Shown: piece by piece, positions 34,318 through 43,477 of the stretch
Layout: each line of letters begins with the position of its first letter
Numbering within the stretch: position 1 is the first letter of the stretch
Source of the DNA: Candidatus Eisenbacteria bacterium
GTDB taxonomy: Bacteria > Desulfobacterota > Binatia > DP-6
Length of the DNA: 64,000 nucleotides
NCBI GenBank assembly: GCA_035577985.1
Contig: DATJZY010000129.1
Coordinates: 1-64,000 of the forward strand
Direction of reading: 5' to 3'
Translations under genes and position numbers: made by a program
Notes under the pieces: model-generated
Seen by the model: the letters and a program-made list of their open reading frames with translations, nothing else
What the model was told of the DNA's origin: nothing
Databases searched by the model: none

Positions 34318-35285
34318 CCCCGCTCGTCGAGGCCACGAACCTCACCAAGACGTTTCCGGTCGGGCGCAACGTGCTCGGCCGGCCGCGGGCATGGGTGCGC
34401 GCGGTGACGGACGTGTCGATGACGCTCCAGCCCGGTGAGACGCTCGGGCTGGTCGGCGAGTCGGGATGCGGGAAGTCGACGCTCGGGCGGCTGCTCCTGC
34501 GTCTCATCGAGCCGACCTCGGGCGACGTCCGCTTCGAGGGACGCTCGCTGCTCGGTCTGCGTGGCCGCGAGCTGCGCGCGCTGCGGCGCCGGATGCAGGT
34601 CGTGTTCCAGGATCCGTACGGGTCGCTCAACCCGCGCATGCGCGTCGAGTCGATCGTGGGCGAGGGCCTCTTGATCCACAAGATGGGCAACCGCGCCGAG
34701 CGCCGCGCGAAGGTGCGCGAGCTGCTGGAGCTGGTGGGCCTTCCGCCCGAGGCGGCCGTCCGCTACCCGCACGAGTTCAGCGGCGGGCAACGCCAGCGCA
34801 TCGGGATCGCGCGCGCGCTCGCGCTCGGCCCGAGCTTCGTCGTCGCGGACGAGGCGGTCTCGGCGCTCGACGTGTCGATCCAGGCACAGATCCTGAACCT
34901 GCTCCAGGACCTGCGGCGGCGGCTGGCGCTGACGCTGCTCTTCGTGTCGCACGACCTGCGGGTGGTGGAGCACCTCGCCGATCGGGTGGCGATCATGTAC
35001 CTGGGACGCATCGTCGAGGAAGGGCCGCGCGCGGCGGTCTACGGCAACGCGCGTCACCCCTACACCCGCGCGCTCCTCTCGGCCGTTCCGGTTCCCGATC
35101 CCACGCGCAAGGCGGAGCGGCAGCATCTCCCGGGCGAGCCGCCGAGCCCGGTCGCGCCGCCGCCCGGCTGCGCGTTCCATCCGCGCTGCCCGTTCGCGAT
35201 CGAACGCTGCCGGGTGGACGTGCCCGAGCTCGTGGCGGGGCGGGGCGGGCACGCCGTCGCGTGCCACGTGTTTCCCGTCGAGTGA
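34314..35285 (+). CDS. oligopeptide/dipeptide ABC transporter ATPase (OppF-like)
   Basis: A 323-residue ATPase. It carries Walker [18 protein letters not shown] near residue 48, Q-loop [13 protein letters not shown], signature [17 protein letters not shown], Walker [17 protein letters not shown] and H-loop VSHDLR. The C-terminal [16 protein letters not shown] and Cys-rich [15 protein letters not shown] are typical of OppF/DppF. Start overlaps the stop of the OppD-like gene. It converges on glk 19 nt downstream. Partner permeases must be encoded elsewhere, or the pair serves another transporter. Confidence 0.93.
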   Translation: MTPLVEATNLTKTFPVGRNVLGRPRAWVRAVTDVSMTLQPGETLGLVGESGCGKSTLGRLLLRLIEPTSGDVRFEGRSLLGLRGRELRALRRRMQVVFQDPYGSLNPRMRVESIVGEGLLIHKMGNRAERRAKVRELLELVGLPPEAAVRYPHEFSGGQRQRIGIARALALGPSFVVADEAVSALDVSIQAQILNLLQDLRRRLALTLLFVSHDLRVVEHLADRVAIMYLGRIVEEGPRAAVYGNARHPYTRALLSAVPVPDPTRKAERQHLPGEPPSPVAPPPGCAFHPRCPFAIERCRVDVPELVAGRGGHAVACHVFPVE

Positions 35286-35304
35286 CGGCCGGCGCGTCGC
35301 GGAA

Positions 35305-36285
35305 TCAGGTCCGCGGCAGCATCCGGCGCGCGACGGCGGCGGCGCCAGCCAGCGCCGCTTCGCCGGTCACCACGCGCACCGGAATGCGCCGCAGGAGGTC
35401 CGTCTTGCGTCCCTTGGCGACGAAAGCCTCCATGAAGAGGTCGCTCCAGCGGCCTTCGAGCAGCCGGGCCGCGATGCCCCCCGCGACGTAGATGCCGCCG
35501 AACGTCAGTCCCTTCAGGGCGAGGTTCCCCGCCTCGGCGCCGTAGCTCCGGCTGAAGATCTCGAGCGCGCGCACGCAGATGAGGTGCTCGGCCGCGATGC
35601 CCGCGGACGTGACGACCATCGACGGCTCCTTCGCGATCGCGAGGCTGCGGCGGAGCTCCGGCGGCTCCTCCTCGCGCCCGGAATCACGCAGGAATTCGTA
35701 GACCCGCACGATGCCGGGGCCGGACACGACCGCCTCCCAGCTCACGTGCCCGCTCGACCGCGCCAGCCACTCGTAGAGGGCCACGTCGAGCTCGTCGCGC
35801 GGGGCGAAGTCGGCATGGCCGCCCTCGGAGGCGAGCGCGACCGGCGTGTCCTCGTGCCATCCGACGAGGGTCTCGCCGAGCCCCGTCCCCGCCGCGATGA
35901 CCGCGACGTTGCCGCGTGGAAGCGCGGTGCCCATCGCGATCGTCCGCAGCTCGGCGTCGGGAAGCTCGATCACGCCGTAGGCCGCGGCCTCGAGGTCGTT
36001 CAGCAGGCGGACCTTGGCCCCGCCGAGCGCTTCCGACAGCGCGGCCGCATCGAGCTGCCAGTCGAGGTTGGTCATCTTGATGCGGCCCTCGAGGACCGGT
36101 CCGGCGGCCCCGAACGCGGCGGCCAGGACGCGTGGATTGCCGGCGTCGTCGAGGAAGCGGCGGATCACGCCCTCGGGGCCCTCGAAGTCGACGTTCGAGA
36201 AGATGCGCTCGTCGCCGAGCGGTCCACCCGCATCACCCAGCACGAGCCGGGTTCGCGTACCTCCGATGTCGCCCGCGAGAATCAC
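35305..36285 (-). CDS. glk: glucokinase
   Basis: A 326-residue kinase of the bacterial Glk family. It has the phosphate-1 loop LAGDIGGTRTRLVL at residues 3-16, LTNDW-like MTNLDWQLD near 70, LLNDLEAAAYG near 94, GTGLGETLVGW near 133 and the ASEGGHADFAP substrate segment near 152. A C-terminal IYVAGGIAARL follows. It phosphorylates glucose to glucose-6-phosphate with ATP. The start at 36285 sits 47 nt from the divergent bactofilin start. Confidence 0.93.
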   Translation of the reverse strand: MILAGDIGGTRTRLVLGDAGGPLGDERIFSNVDFEGPEGVIRRFLDDAGNPRVLAAAFGAAGPVLEGRIKMTNLDWQLDAAALSEALGGAKVRLLNDLEAAAYGVIELPDAELRTIAMGTALPRGNVAVIAAGTGLGETLVGWHEDTPVALASEGGHADFAPRDELDVALYEWLARSSGHVSWEAVVSGPGIVRVYEFLRDSGREEEPPELRRSLAIAKEPSMVVTSAGIAAEHLICVRALEIFSRSYGAEAGNLALKGLTFGGIYVAGGIAARLLEGRWSDLFMEAFVAKGRKTDLLRRIPVRVVTGEAALAGAAAVARRMLPRT

Positions 36286-36332
36286 GAAGTCCCTGATTTA
36301 CAGCAGCCCCGAATGCACATATAGGCACGCCG

Positions 36333-36746
36333 ATGGCAAGTGCACCCGACCTCCTCACGCGAGCGCAGAGCTGGCAGGACGTGCGCGTCTCGCTCGGGTC
36401 CGACGCCGAGGTGTCGGGCAAGCTCTCGTTCGCGACCGCGACCCGCATCGAGGGGAAGCTGAAGGGCGAGATCCGCTCGAGCGACCTCCTCATCATCGGT
36501 CCGTCGGCCGTCGTGCAGGCCACGATCCGCGCCGATCGTCTCGTCATCCTCGGCGAGGTGAACGGCGAGGTGCAGGGCGCGACGCGCGTCCAGATCTGCT
36601 CGGGCGGCAAGCTCTACGGCGACGTCGAGACGCGCGGCCTCGTGATCGAGGAAGGCGCCGTGCTCGAAGGCCGGTGCAAGATGGGCGATGCGGCGCCGGC
36701 GACGGCGAAGCCCGTCGCGACGCCGGCGACGCAGCCGAGCGCGTAG
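36333..36746 (+). CDS. bactofilin (polymer-forming cytoskeletal protein)
   Basis: A 137-residue bactofilin-domain (DUF583) protein. The right-handed beta-helix repeats are visible as EVSGKLSFATATRIEGKLKGEIRS, LIIGPSAVVQATIRADRLVI and GEVNGEVQGATRVQICSGGKLYGDV. A short unstructured Ala/Pro/Thr tail follows. Bactofilins polymerise without nucleotide and place cell-wall or polysaccharide machinery. The small size and lack of a membrane segment are normal for the family. Confidence 0.92.
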   Translation: MASAPDLLTRAQSWQDVRVSLGSDAEVSGKLSFATATRIEGKLKGEIRSSDLLIIGPSAVVQATIRADRLVILGEVNGEVQGATRVQICSGGKLYGDVETRGLVIEEGAVLEGRCKMGDAAPATAKPVATPATQPSA

Positions 36747-36901
36747 CGAGCGGTCGGTCTACAGCACTTCTCGTCTTCACGATACGGTGACGACGATAGA
36801 GGTCGACCATCGTTCCCGGGCCCATGAAGCGCGCTTCCCGCCTCTCTCATGCCACGGAGGGGCACGTCGACTTCCCGACTCCACGACACGAGCGAGTACG
36901 C
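36747..36901. other. intergenic region between convergent bactofilin and collagen-like gene
   Basis: These 155 nt lie between convergent genes. I see a 12-bp palindrome (GAAGCGCGCTTC, 36826-36837) and no open frame, RNA motif or hairpin with a T-tract. It may contain weak terminators for either gene. Confidence 0.4.
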
Positions 36902-37585
36902 TCAGGGCCCGACGGCGTGCAGCGGCGGCGTGATCGCGAGGTCGGCGAGCGTCTTCGTCGACGCCTGGAGCAGTGAGTTCAGCGTGGACATGTACGCCGG
37001 CAGCTTGCAGCAACCGCCCCGCGGCGTGATCGTGACGCAGCCACCCGAGAAGTTCGAGGTCTCGTTCGAGTTCGCGATCGTGACACTCGCCGGAAGACCC
37101 GGGACGAAGACGGTGTCGCCGACGGCCTCGAGTTCCGGGAGGAACGTGTCCCCCAGAACCATCGGGGAACCGGTGCAGTCCGTGGACGTGTAGTAGACCG
37201 TCCCCACGGGCTTGCCGGTGTAGTCGACGCCGAGCAACGCGGGTCCGGGGAGCGCATCGCGTCGCACGAGCACTTCGATCACCGTTAGGCCCTCGAGGAG
37301 GTTCTTGCTGGCCGCCAGGGACCACTCGACGTAGACGGCCGGGCCCACTTCCCGTGATTTGCTGTCCACCAGGCGGATGGGCGACGGACCGGTCGGTCCC
37401 TTCGGTCCCTGCTGCCCCGCGGGACCCGGCGCGCCCACGCCCTCGAGGGCGACCGGCACTTCCTTCGCGCGACACGCATCGCGCACGACGATCGTGCTCG
37501 CGCGCGTCTTGCACAGGACGGCGGCGCCGCCGTCGGTCGCGCCGAGGAGCGACAGGGCAACGCCGATTCGCACGAGCCTACCCAT
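36902..37585 (-). CDS. secreted collagen-like protein, paralog 1
   Basis: A 227-residue protein. A signal peptide covers residues about 1-22. The conserved head LC-x12-C-x3-E (LCKTRASTIVVRDACRAKE) comes near residue 24, then six Gly-X-Y triplets (GAPGPAGQQGPKGPTGPS). A C-terminal beta-rich domain has a CTG motif (STDCTGSP) and a late Cys pair near GGC...GGCC. Function is unknown; it is probably an extracellular or surface trimer. I chose the ATG at 37585, which follows AGGTGAGG; an ATG at 37609 lacks a ribosome site. It is 7 nt downstream of paralog 2. Confidence 0.82.
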   Translation of the reverse strand: MGRLVRIGVALSLLGATDGGAAVLCKTRASTIVVRDACRAKEVPVALEGVGAPGPAGQQGPKGPTGPSPIRLVDSKSREVGPAVYVEWSLAASKNLLEGLTVIEVLVRRDALPGPALLGVDYTGKPVGTVYYTSTDCTGSPMVLGDTFLPELEAVGDTVFVPGLPASVTIANSNETSNFSGGCVTITPRGGCCKLPAYMSTLNSLLQASTKTLADLAITPPLHAVGP

Positions 37586-37592
37586 CACGACC

Positions 37593-38282
37593 TCACCTGA
37601 CGACCGCATGGAACGGCGGCACCAGACCGAACACGCTCAGCGGGACGCGCGCCGTCGGGACCTGGCCGCTCACGGTGCCGCTGCTCGTTCCGCAACACGT
37701 GCCGCGCCCCGTCGGGCTGAGTCCGACCGGACAGGAGCTCCCCTCGAGCGTGTACTCGTAGGATCCAGTGGTGATGCTGCGGGCGCTGCCGGTCGCGTAG
37801 TACGCCGCGAGCCCCCACACCGGCGCAAGCGGCGCGAGGCCCATGGGCGGAAGGTAGAAGCTCTCGATGTATGCGACACCCGAGCAGTCCGCGCTCTCGT
37901 AGGCCAGCTGGTCAAGGCTCGAACCGAAGCCCGAAGGATAGACCTGCAGCATGAGGGGCGTCGGGAGCGACGCCGCAGTCACTTCGACGAGCGCCGCTAC
38001 GGAATAGAAATTGACGATCTTGCCCACCTCGACGCCGTTCGAGTCGACGAGCCGGAGGGGGAACTGTCCGGGATCGCCCGCGGGTCCGGGATCGCCCATC
38101 GTTCCGCGAGGACCCGCAGCGCCGAAGGCGCTCGTATCGACGGGGTGCTCCCGCTTGCGGCATGCGTCTCGCACGAGGAGCTGGCCCTTCTTCTTCTCGC
38201 ACAGCGCTGCGCCGCTCGCCGAGGACGAGAGCGCCGCGACCACGACGGCCGCGATCAGCAGGCGCGTCGGCGTCCGTCTCAT
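37593..38282 (-). CDS. secreted collagen-like protein, paralog 2
   Basis: A 229-residue protein with a signal (RLLIAAVVVAALSSSASGA). The shared head LCEKKKGQLLVRDACRKRE follows, then seven Gly-X-Y triplets (GAAGPRGTMGDPGPAGDPGQF) and the same C-terminal plan: SADCSGVAY, later SSC and GTCC. I chose the ATG at 38282, which overlaps the stop of paralog 3 (ATGA); a longer open frame upstream is Arg-rich and lies in that gene's other frame. The paralogs differ widely outside the head, collagen stretch and cysteines, so the duplication is old or fast-evolving. Confidence 0.82.
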   Translation of the reverse strand: MRRTPTRLLIAAVVVAALSSSASGAALCEKKKGQLLVRDACRKREHPVDTSAFGAAGPRGTMGDPGPAGDPGQFPLRLVDSNGVEVGKIVNFYSVAALVEVTAASLPTPLMLQVYPSGFGSSLDQLAYESADCSGVAYIESFYLPPMGLAPLAPVWGLAAYYATGSARSITTGSYEYTLEGSSCPVGLSPTGRGTCCGTSSGTVSGQVPTARVPLSVFGLVPPFHAVVR

Positions 38283-38953
38283 CGCTGCACCATGAAGGGG
38301 AGCGTCACGCCGAGCGTGGAGATCTCGATGGTCTTCGCCGGCGAGCCTGCAGCACTCCCGCTGAAATCCGTGCAGCACGTACCTCGCGAGGTGGCGACGG
38401 AGCCGCTCGAGCAGCTTCCGGGCGATGGGGACTCGAGCGATTTGTGCTCGATCACGTCCGGCGCCGCGGTCGCGTAGTAGCCTACGGTGCCGACCACGAT
38501 GACGGGCGGCACGAGCCCGACGCTGCCGTAGACGAACGGCGTGCCGGTACATCCGGGCTCCTCGTAGTAGACGTCGGGAACATCGGCGAGGAAGCCTCCC
38601 TCCACGGATACTACGAACTGCACCGGCGTTCCGTCAGGCAGCGTCACCTCCACGCGCACGCGTGCCGTGTCGAAGCCAAGCACCAGGCCGAACGGATGGC
38701 CCTGCGCGTCGACGAGACGATACGGATGTCCGCCGGGCGACCCGGTCGGGCCGGCGATGCCGTCCGCGCCCGCGGGACCGACGAGCCCGACTGCCGTCTC
38801 GTCGATCGCGCGTTCGCGCTTCCTGCACGCCGTCCGCTCGACCACCTGACCCGACCGCTTCACGCAGAGGACATCGCCGCGCGCATCGCGGAGGGCGACG
38901 CCTGCGAGCGCGACCGTCGCGACGAGAAGGAAGGCGCGGGTTCGGCTGGCCAT
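38279..38953 (-). CDS. secreted collagen-like protein, paralog 3
   Basis: A 224-residue protein. A signal peptide covers residues about 1-26. The head LCVKRSGQVVERTACRKRE follows, six Gly-X-Y triplets (GLVGPAGADGIAGPTGSP) come next, and the C-terminal domain has EEPGCTGTPF and the terminal SCSSG...GTCC. It is the first gene of a three-gene operon with paralogs 2 and 1. The gene starts 58 nt after the rplS stop, so read-through from the ribosomal operon is possible. Confidence 0.82.
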   Translation of the reverse strand: MASRTRAFLLVATVALAGVALRDARGDVLCVKRSGQVVERTACRKRERAIDETAVGLVGPAGADGIAGPTGSPGGHPYRLVDAQGHPFGLVLGFDTARVRVEVTLPDGTPVQFVVSVEGGFLADVPDVYYEEPGCTGTPFVYGSVGLVPPVIVVGTVGYYATAAPDVIEHKSLESPSPGSCSSGSVATSRGTCCTDFSGSAAGSPAKTIEISTLGVTLPFMVQR

Positions 38954-39005
38954 CGGCAGCAGGTGCGGGCGGACGCTACGCCGAGGGTGTCGGCGGCGTC
39001 AAGGC

Positions 39006-39028
39006 GCGGCGCTAGCTCTTCGCGCCGC
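39006..39028 (-). terminator. weak candidate hairpin at the end of rplS
   Basis: A 7-bp GCGGCGC/GCGCCGC stem with a 9-nt loop spans the rplS stop codon. There is no T-tract, so it is a weak terminator or attenuator candidate ahead of the collagen-like operon. Confidence 0.25.
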
Positions 39029-39365
39029 TGTCTTCGGCGACGCGGGCGGCACGGCCTGCGCGGCTACGCAGGTAGTAGAGCTTCGCGCGGCGCACTGAGC
39101 CGCGCGTGGTGACCTCGACCTTGTCGATGCGTGGCGAGTTCACCGGAAAGATGCGCTCCACGCCGACGCCGTAGGACGTCTTGCGCACGGTGAAGGTCTC
39201 GCGGTTCTTCGAGCCCGCGCGGCCGATGACCGTGCCCTCGAAGACCTGGACGCGCTCCTTGTCGCCCTCGACGACCTTCACGTGCACGCGCACGGTGTCG
39301 CCGGGCTTGAAGGGCGGCACGTCCTTGCGCAGCTGCTCGGCCTCGATCCGGTCGATCGGGTTCAT
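39012..39365 (-). CDS. rplS: 50S ribosomal protein L19
   Basis: A 117-residue L19. It carries the family motifs [22 protein letters not shown] near residue 19, [21 protein letters not shown] near 42 and [19 protein letters not shown] near 67, and ends with [19 protein letters not shown]19 lies at the interface of the 30S and 50S subunits. It is the last gene of the ffh-rpsP-khpA-rimM-trmD-MTase-rplS cluster, 14 nt after the methyltransferase gene. Confidence 0.97.
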   Translation of the reverse strand: MNPIDRIEAEQLRKDVPPFKPGDTVRVHVKVVEGDKERVQVFEGTVIGRAGSKNRETFTVRKTSYGVGVERIFPVNSPRIDKVEVTTRGSVRRAKLYYLRSRAGRAARVAEDSGAKS

Positions 39366-39379
39366 GGAACTCCGGGTTT

Positions 39380-39940
39380 CTATCGTCCATTGCGGAGTCG
39401 GTCAAGGATGACGGCGGCCGCGCTCCGGACGGACAGGTGGTTGTAGTCGCCGATCCCGCGCACCGGCTCGAGGAGCGCATCGCAGCGATCCAGGACCTCC
39501 TTCGTGAGCCCCCAGCCCGTTCCGAAGACGAGCAGGACGGGCGGGCCGTCGCCGCGGATCTCGTCGCGCAGCGCACCGTAGGAGAGCCGATCGGTCCCCT
39601 CGCGCGCGCTCGTCGCGACCAGGCGCGGCAGCACGCCCGTCTCGCGCTCGACGTCGGTCATCGCGGCGTCGAGCTCGTCGACCACGCGCACGACCGCGAG
39701 CGCCTCCTTGCGGGTCTCGTTGTAGGCGGCGCCGGGGCCGGTCTCCCAGTGCCAGATGATGCGCGTCACCAGACGCTGGAGCGTCGGGACGGGCGTGCAG
39801 ACGTAGAAGCCGCGCACGCCGTACGTGCGCGACAGCCGTGCGATGTCGTGCACGTCCATGTTCGTCACGGCCGTCGTCACCACCGCGCCGTTCTTGTCGA
39901 GCACCGGGTGGTGGACGAGCGCGACGTAGAGGTCAGCCAT
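39380..39940 (-). CDS. TrmD-associated SpoU-like RNA methyltransferase
   Basis: A 186-residue protein of the SPOUT knot type (SpoU_MTase_2, PF09936-like). It begins [34 protein letters not shown] late [11 protein letters not shown] near residue 137 and [20 protein letters not shown] at the end form the SAM knot. The same family occurs beside trmD in many bacteria, and its RNA target is not established. The start at 39940 overlaps the end of trmD by 8 nt. Confidence 0.88.
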   Translation of the reverse strand: MADLYVALVHHPVLDKNGAVVTTAVTNMDVHDIARLSRTYGVRGFYVCTPVPTLQRLVTRIIWHWETGPGAAYNETRKEALAVVRVVDELDAAMTDVERETGVLPRLVATSAREGTDRLSYGALRDEIRGDGPPVLLVFGTGWGLTKEVLDRCDALLEPVRGIGDYNHLSVRSAAAVILDRLRNGR

Positions 39941-40667
39941 CGGGCGGCTTCCATCCGAGCGATCGCAGAAAGCTCCGGTCCGCGTCGTCGAGCGGCGCGG
40001 TCGCGAGCAGGTCGGGCCGGCGCTCGAGCGTCGTGCGCAGCGCCTGCTGGCGGCGCCAGCGCGCGATGGCGCCGTGGTCGCCGGAGAGGAGCACGTCGGG
40101 CACACGCACGCCGCCAAGATCCGGCGGCCGCGTGTACTGCGGTCCCTCGAGGAGGCCGGTCGCGAACGAATCGTCGACCGGAGACGCCGCGTTGCCGAGC
40201 ACGCCGGGGAGGAGGCGCACGATCGCGTCCAGCACCACCAGCGCCGCGAGCTCGCCGCCCGACAGCACGTAGTCGCCGATCGACAGCTCCTCGTCGACGT
40301 GCGCCGCCACCCGCTCGTCGATTCCCTCGTAGCGCCCGCACACGAAGAGCAGGCTCGGCAGCGCCGCCAGCTCGGCCGCCTTCGCCTGCGCGAAGCGCGC
40401 GCCCCGCGCCGCCAGCATGATCGTGCGCGGCCGGCCGTCGGCGCGGACGTGCTCGATCGCCGCGAGCAGCGGCTCGGGCTTCATCACCATCCCCTGGCCG
40501 CCGCCGTACGGGACGTCGTCGACCATCAGGTGCTTGTCGGTCGCGTAGTCGCGGAGCTGGTGCACCGCGACGTCGAGCAGGCCCTTCTCGCGCGCGATGC
40601 GGATCGGCCCGGTCGCGAGGGGCCCGCCGAACAGCTCCGGAAAGATCGTGAGGAAGTGGACCTTCAC
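39933..40667 (-). CDS. trmD: tRNA (guanine-37-N1)-methyltransferase
   Basis: A 244-residue TrmD. It has FLTIFPELF at the start, [19 protein letters not shown] near residue 48, [13 protein letters not shown] near 110 and the knot [17 protein letters not shown] near 134. The enzyme methylates G37 next to the anticodon and prevents +1 frameshifting. The gene follows rimM by 4 nt and overlaps the SpoU-like gene, as expected in this operon. Confidence 0.97.
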   Translation of the reverse strand: MKVHFLTIFPELFGGPLATGPIRIAREKGLLDVAVHQLRDYATDKHLMVDDVPYGGGQGMVMKPEPLLAAIEHVRADGRPRTIMLAARGARFAQAKAAELAALPSLLFVCGRYEGIDERVAAHVDEELSIGDYVLSGGELAALVVLDAIVRLLPGVLGNAASPVDDSFATGLLEGPQYTRPPDLGGVRVPDVLLSGDHGAIARWRRQQALRTTLERRPDLLATAPLDDADRSFLRSLGWKPPDG

Positions 40668-40671
40668 GGCG

Positions 40672-41277
40672 TCACTCGAGCAGGCCCGGCATGGGCTCGA
40701 TCACCACGCGCCGTCCCTCGCGATCGATCTCGCGCACGACGTCGGCGATGATGGGGATCAGGTGCTCGCGCCCCGCGCCGCGCACGATCCACACGTCGTT
40801 GAGGCCGGTCGGGAAGGTCTCGTCGATCGTGCCGAGGGCGCGGCCGTCGGTCGTGACGACGGCGAAGCCGTGCAGCTCGTAATGGTAGAATTCGTCGTCG
40901 GCCGCAGCGGGGAGATCGGCGGCGCGGACGAGGAGGCGCATGCTCGTGAGCGCCTCGGCCGCGGTGCGATCGCCCACGCCGTCCAGCACGAGCAACATGC
41001 TCTGTCCGTGCGGCGCCGCCTCGGCGACGCGCGACGCCAGCCATACGCCGTCGCGCTCGAGCAGCACGGGGCGACCGGGCGTCAGGCTCGGCGCGCCGGG
41101 TTGATACGCCCGGAGCCGCACCGCGCCGCGAAGCCCGTGCGGGCTTCCGAGCTCGCCGACCGCGACCGCGGTCGGGTCGGGGAGAGCCGGGGACGGGCCG
41201 GTCGGCGCGGGCCGCGGCTCACTTGTCTTCGATGATCTCGAGGACGACCTTGCGGTTCGTGCGGGACGCGACGGCAT
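40672..41277 (-). CDS. rimM: ribosome maturation factor RimM
   Basis: A 201-residue protein. The RimM domain begins near residue 40 ([18 protein letters not shown]), and the C-terminal PRC-barrel has [14 protein letters not shown] near 128 and [14 protein letters not shown] near 150. RimM helps 30S subunit maturation near the 16S head. The only start in frame is the ATG at 41277, which overlaps khpA by 59 nt and gives a 38-residue Pro/Ser-rich leader. A shorter natural start at a rare codon is possible. Confidence 0.9.
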   Translation of the reverse strand: MPSRPARTARSSSRSSKTSEPRPAPTGPSPALPDPTAVAVGELGSPHGLRGAVRLRAYQPGAPSLTPGRPVLLERDGVWLASRVAEAAPHGQSMLLVLDGVGDRTAAEALTSMRLLVRAADLPAAADDEFYHYELHGFAVVTTDGRALGTIDETFPTGLNDVWIVRGAGREHLIPIIADVVREIDREGRRVVIEPMPGLLE

Positions 41278-41455
41278 TCAAAATGGTGCGAATCGACTTG
41301 GCGGTCCGTCCCTGCTTGCCGATGACTCGGCCGATGTCTTCCTTGGCGACCTTGAGCTCGAGCACCGACGCCGTGTCGCCCTGGGTCTCCTTCACTTCGA
41401 CGGCGTCGGGATGATTCACCAGCTGCTTTGCCAAAAACAAGACCAGTTCCTTCAT
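41219..41455 (-). CDS. khpA: KH domain RNA-binding protein KhpA
   Basis: A 78-residue single-KH protein. It begins MKELVLFLAKQLVNHPDAVEV and has the GxxG loop VIGKQGRTAKSIRTIL near residue 46. KhpA (YlqC) binds RNA, often with KhpB, and affects ribosome or small-RNA function and cell elongation. It lies between rpsP (42-nt gap) and rimM, the usual position. It overlaps rimM by 59 nt at its 3' end. Confidence 0.94.
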   Translation of the reverse strand: MKELVLFLAKQLVNHPDAVEVKETQGDTASVLELKVAKEDIGRVIGKQGRTAKSIRTILNAVASRTNRKVVLEIIEDK

Positions 41456-41497
41456 GGGAGTCTCCGGCTGCTCGGACCGGGTTCCCGGTCCCCGTGG

Positions 41498-41743
41498 CTA
41501 TGCGGGCGCGCTGTCGACGCCCGCCTGACGGATGAGCTGGGCTACGGTCTGGGTGGGCTGGGCGCCCTTGGCCCGCCACTTCTTCAACTTCTCGGCCTGG
41601 AACTGAATGAGCGGCTTGGACGGATCGTACGTGCCGACCTGATCGATGTAGCGTCCGTCGCGGGGCGACTCCGAGTTCGCGACGACGATGCGATAGAACG
41701 GATGCTTCTTGGCCCCATGGCGGGCGAGTCGGATCTTGACCAT
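41498..41743 (-). CDS. rpsP: 30S ribosomal protein S16
   Basis: An 81-residue S16 with the start [20 protein letters not shown], then [20 protein letters not shown] and [21 protein letters not shown]16 stabilises the 30S body during assembly. I chose the ATG at 41743; the frame remains open upstream through the shadow of ffh. It is 38 nt after the ffh stop in the standard operon order. Confidence 0.97.
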   Translation of the reverse strand: MVKIRLARHGAKKHPFYRIVVANSESPRDGRYIDQVGTYDPSKPLIQFQAEKLKKWRAKGAQPTQTVAQLIRQAGVDSAPA

Positions 41744-41781
41744 CGGGTCTCCTACGGCTGCGGCGCGGGTGCGCGCCCGGG

Positions 41782-43113
41782 TTAGCGGAACATGCCCGGC
41801 ATGCCGCGCATCGTGGGCGCGGAGCCGAGCTTCTTCATCACCTTTCTCGTCTGTTCGAACTGCTTGATCAACCGGTTCACCTCGGCGACCGACGTGCCGC
41901 TGCCGGCCGCGATGCGCTTTCGGCGGCTCGCGTTGAGGATCAGGTGGTTGCGGCGCTCCTGCTTGGTCATGGAGTTGATGATCGCCTCGACGCGCCGGAG
42001 CTCCCCGTCGGCGCCGTCCAGCTCGGTGCCTTTGAAGAGTTTCTTCACGCCGGGGATCATGCCGAGGATCTCCGTCATCGAGCCCATCTTCTTCACCGCC
42101 GTCAGCTGCTCGCGGAAGTCCTCCAGATCGAACGCGTTCTTCTTCAGCTTCTTCTGCAGCTCCTCGGCGCGGCTGCGGTCGAACGTCTTCTCGGCCCGCT
42201 CGATCAGCGAGAGCATGTCGCCCATGCCGAGGATGCGCGACGCGACGCGATCGGGGTGGAACGACTCGAGCGCGTCGAGCTTCTCGCCCGTGCCGGCGAA
42301 CACGATCGGCTTCCCGGTGACCGAGCGGAGCGAGAGCGCGGCACCGCCGCGCGCGTCGCCCTCGATCTTGGAGAGGATGACGCCCGTGAGCGGCAGGCGC
42401 GCGGCGAAGCCCTGCGCGGTCGCGACCGCGTCCTGGCCGGTCATCGCGTCGGCGACGAGCAGAATCTGCTTCGGCGTTACGGCGGCTCGGATGCGCTCGA
42501 GCTCGAGCATGAGCCCTTCGTCGACCGTCTGACGGCCGGCCGTGTCGAGCAGGACGACGTCGGCGCCGCTCGTGCGCGCCGCTGCGACGGCGTCGGTCGC
42601 GATGCGCACGGGATCGCCCTCGGCGGGCGTCGGATGCACGGGCAGGTCGAGCTGGCCCGCGAGCAGGCGGAGCTGCTCGATGGCTGCCGGACGGTAGACG
42701 TCGAGCGAGGCGAGATACGGGTGGCGGCCGCGATCGTGCTTCAACCAGCGCGCGAGCTTGCCCGTGGTCGTCGTCTTGCCGGCGCCGTTGAGGCCCACCA
42801 GCATCACGACGACGGGGGAGGGCCCGCCGACGTCGAACGGCGCCGCCTTCTCGCCGAGCAGTCGGACCAGCTCGCGGTGGACGAGCTTGATGAAGTGCTG
42901 CTCGGGCGTGAGGCTCCGCAGGACCTCCTCGCCGACGGCGTCCTTCTTGACGGCGTCGACGAAGTCCTTGACTACGCCGACGTTGACGTCGGCCTCGAGG
43001 AGCGCCAGCCGCACGTCCCGGAGCGCCTCCTCGATGTTCTTCTCGGTGATCTTCCCCTGGCCCTGCAGCTTGCGCCACAGGCCTTCGAACTTCTCGCCCA
43101 GGGATTCGAACAT
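41782..43113 (-). CDS. ffh: signal recognition particle protein Ffh
   Basis: A 443-residue SRP54 GTPase. The N domain covers residues 1-95. The G domain has the G1 loop [15 protein letters not shown] near 106, [18 protein letters not shown] near 188 and [10 protein letters not shown]. The C-terminal methionine-rich M domain includes the RNA-binding [17 protein letters not shown] near 412 and ends MRGMPGMFR. It targets nascent membrane proteins to the Sec translocon through FtsY. It heads the ribosomal operon; the promoter should lie in the 43114-43477 gap. No SRP RNA gene was identified in the window. Confidence 0.97.
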   Translation of the reverse strand: MFESLGEKFEGLWRKLQGQGKITEKNIEEALRDVRLALLEADVNVGVVKDFVDAVKKDAVGEEVLRSLTPEQHFIKLVHRELVRLLGEKAAPFDVGGPSPVVVMLVGLNGAGKTTTTGKLARWLKHDRGRHPYLASLDVYRPAAIEQLRLLAGQLDLPVHPTPAEGDPVRIATDAVAAARTSGADVVLLDTAGRQTVDEGLMLELERIRAAVTPKQILLVADAMTGQDAVATAQGFAARLPLTGVILSKIEGDARGGAALSLRSVTGKPIVFAGTGEKLDALESFHPDRVASRILGMGDMLSLIERAEKTFDRSRAEELQKKLKKNAFDLEDFREQLTAVKKMGSMTEILGMIPGVKKLFKGTELDGADGELRRVEAIINSMTKQERRNHLILNASRRKRIAAGSGTSVAEVNRLIKQFEQTRKVMKKLGSAPTMRGMPGMFR

Positions 43114-43477
43114 CGGGTTAAACCAAGCGCTTCGGGGGCCGGGAAGGGCTGAAGCTAGAGGAGCCCCCCCAGGCTGTCAAGGAACGATCGCGCGTGCGGC
43201 GCTCGGCTTCGACGACGGTGCAGAGGAACGAGAGAGCGCCCTCCCAGGGGGTTGGTTTCCGGAAGGACGCCCTCTCGCGACCGACGACCGAGGCCCGGTG
43301 CCGGTCTTCCGTTGCGACTGTCCAACGACCGAGCGCCGGCGGCGGTTGACCGCGGTCGTCGCGCAGGGAGAGCGGCCCCGGGAGAACCTTCAGGACCGCG
43401 GCAAGACGTCGAGTTCCCCGCTCGGCCATGGAAACTTGGCGGCCCGACGGCACGCGGTGATATGGTGCGGCGCACCC
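43114..43477. other. 364-nt intergenic region between divergent ffh and a PaaK-like gene
   Basis: This is the longest non-coding stretch in the window. It must carry the promoters of the ffh-rplS operon on the minus strand and of the PaaK-like gene on the plus strand. I see no consensus promoter by eye, no tRNA and no protein frame with good signals. A TCCGGAAGGA tetraloop-like hairpin near 43257-43267 lacks the SRP RNA internal loop. Confidence 0.5.

Noticed and set aside
36826-36837. 12-bp palindrome GAAGCGCGCTTC
   Set aside because: Short GC-rich palindromes of this size are expected by chance in such sequence, and no regulator gene adjoins it.
43250-43270. Hairpin with TCCGGAAGGA near ffh that looked like SRP RNA
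   Set aside because: The tetraloop and its closing pairs are present, but the conserved symmetric internal loop and the AGCA strand of SRP RNA are missing.
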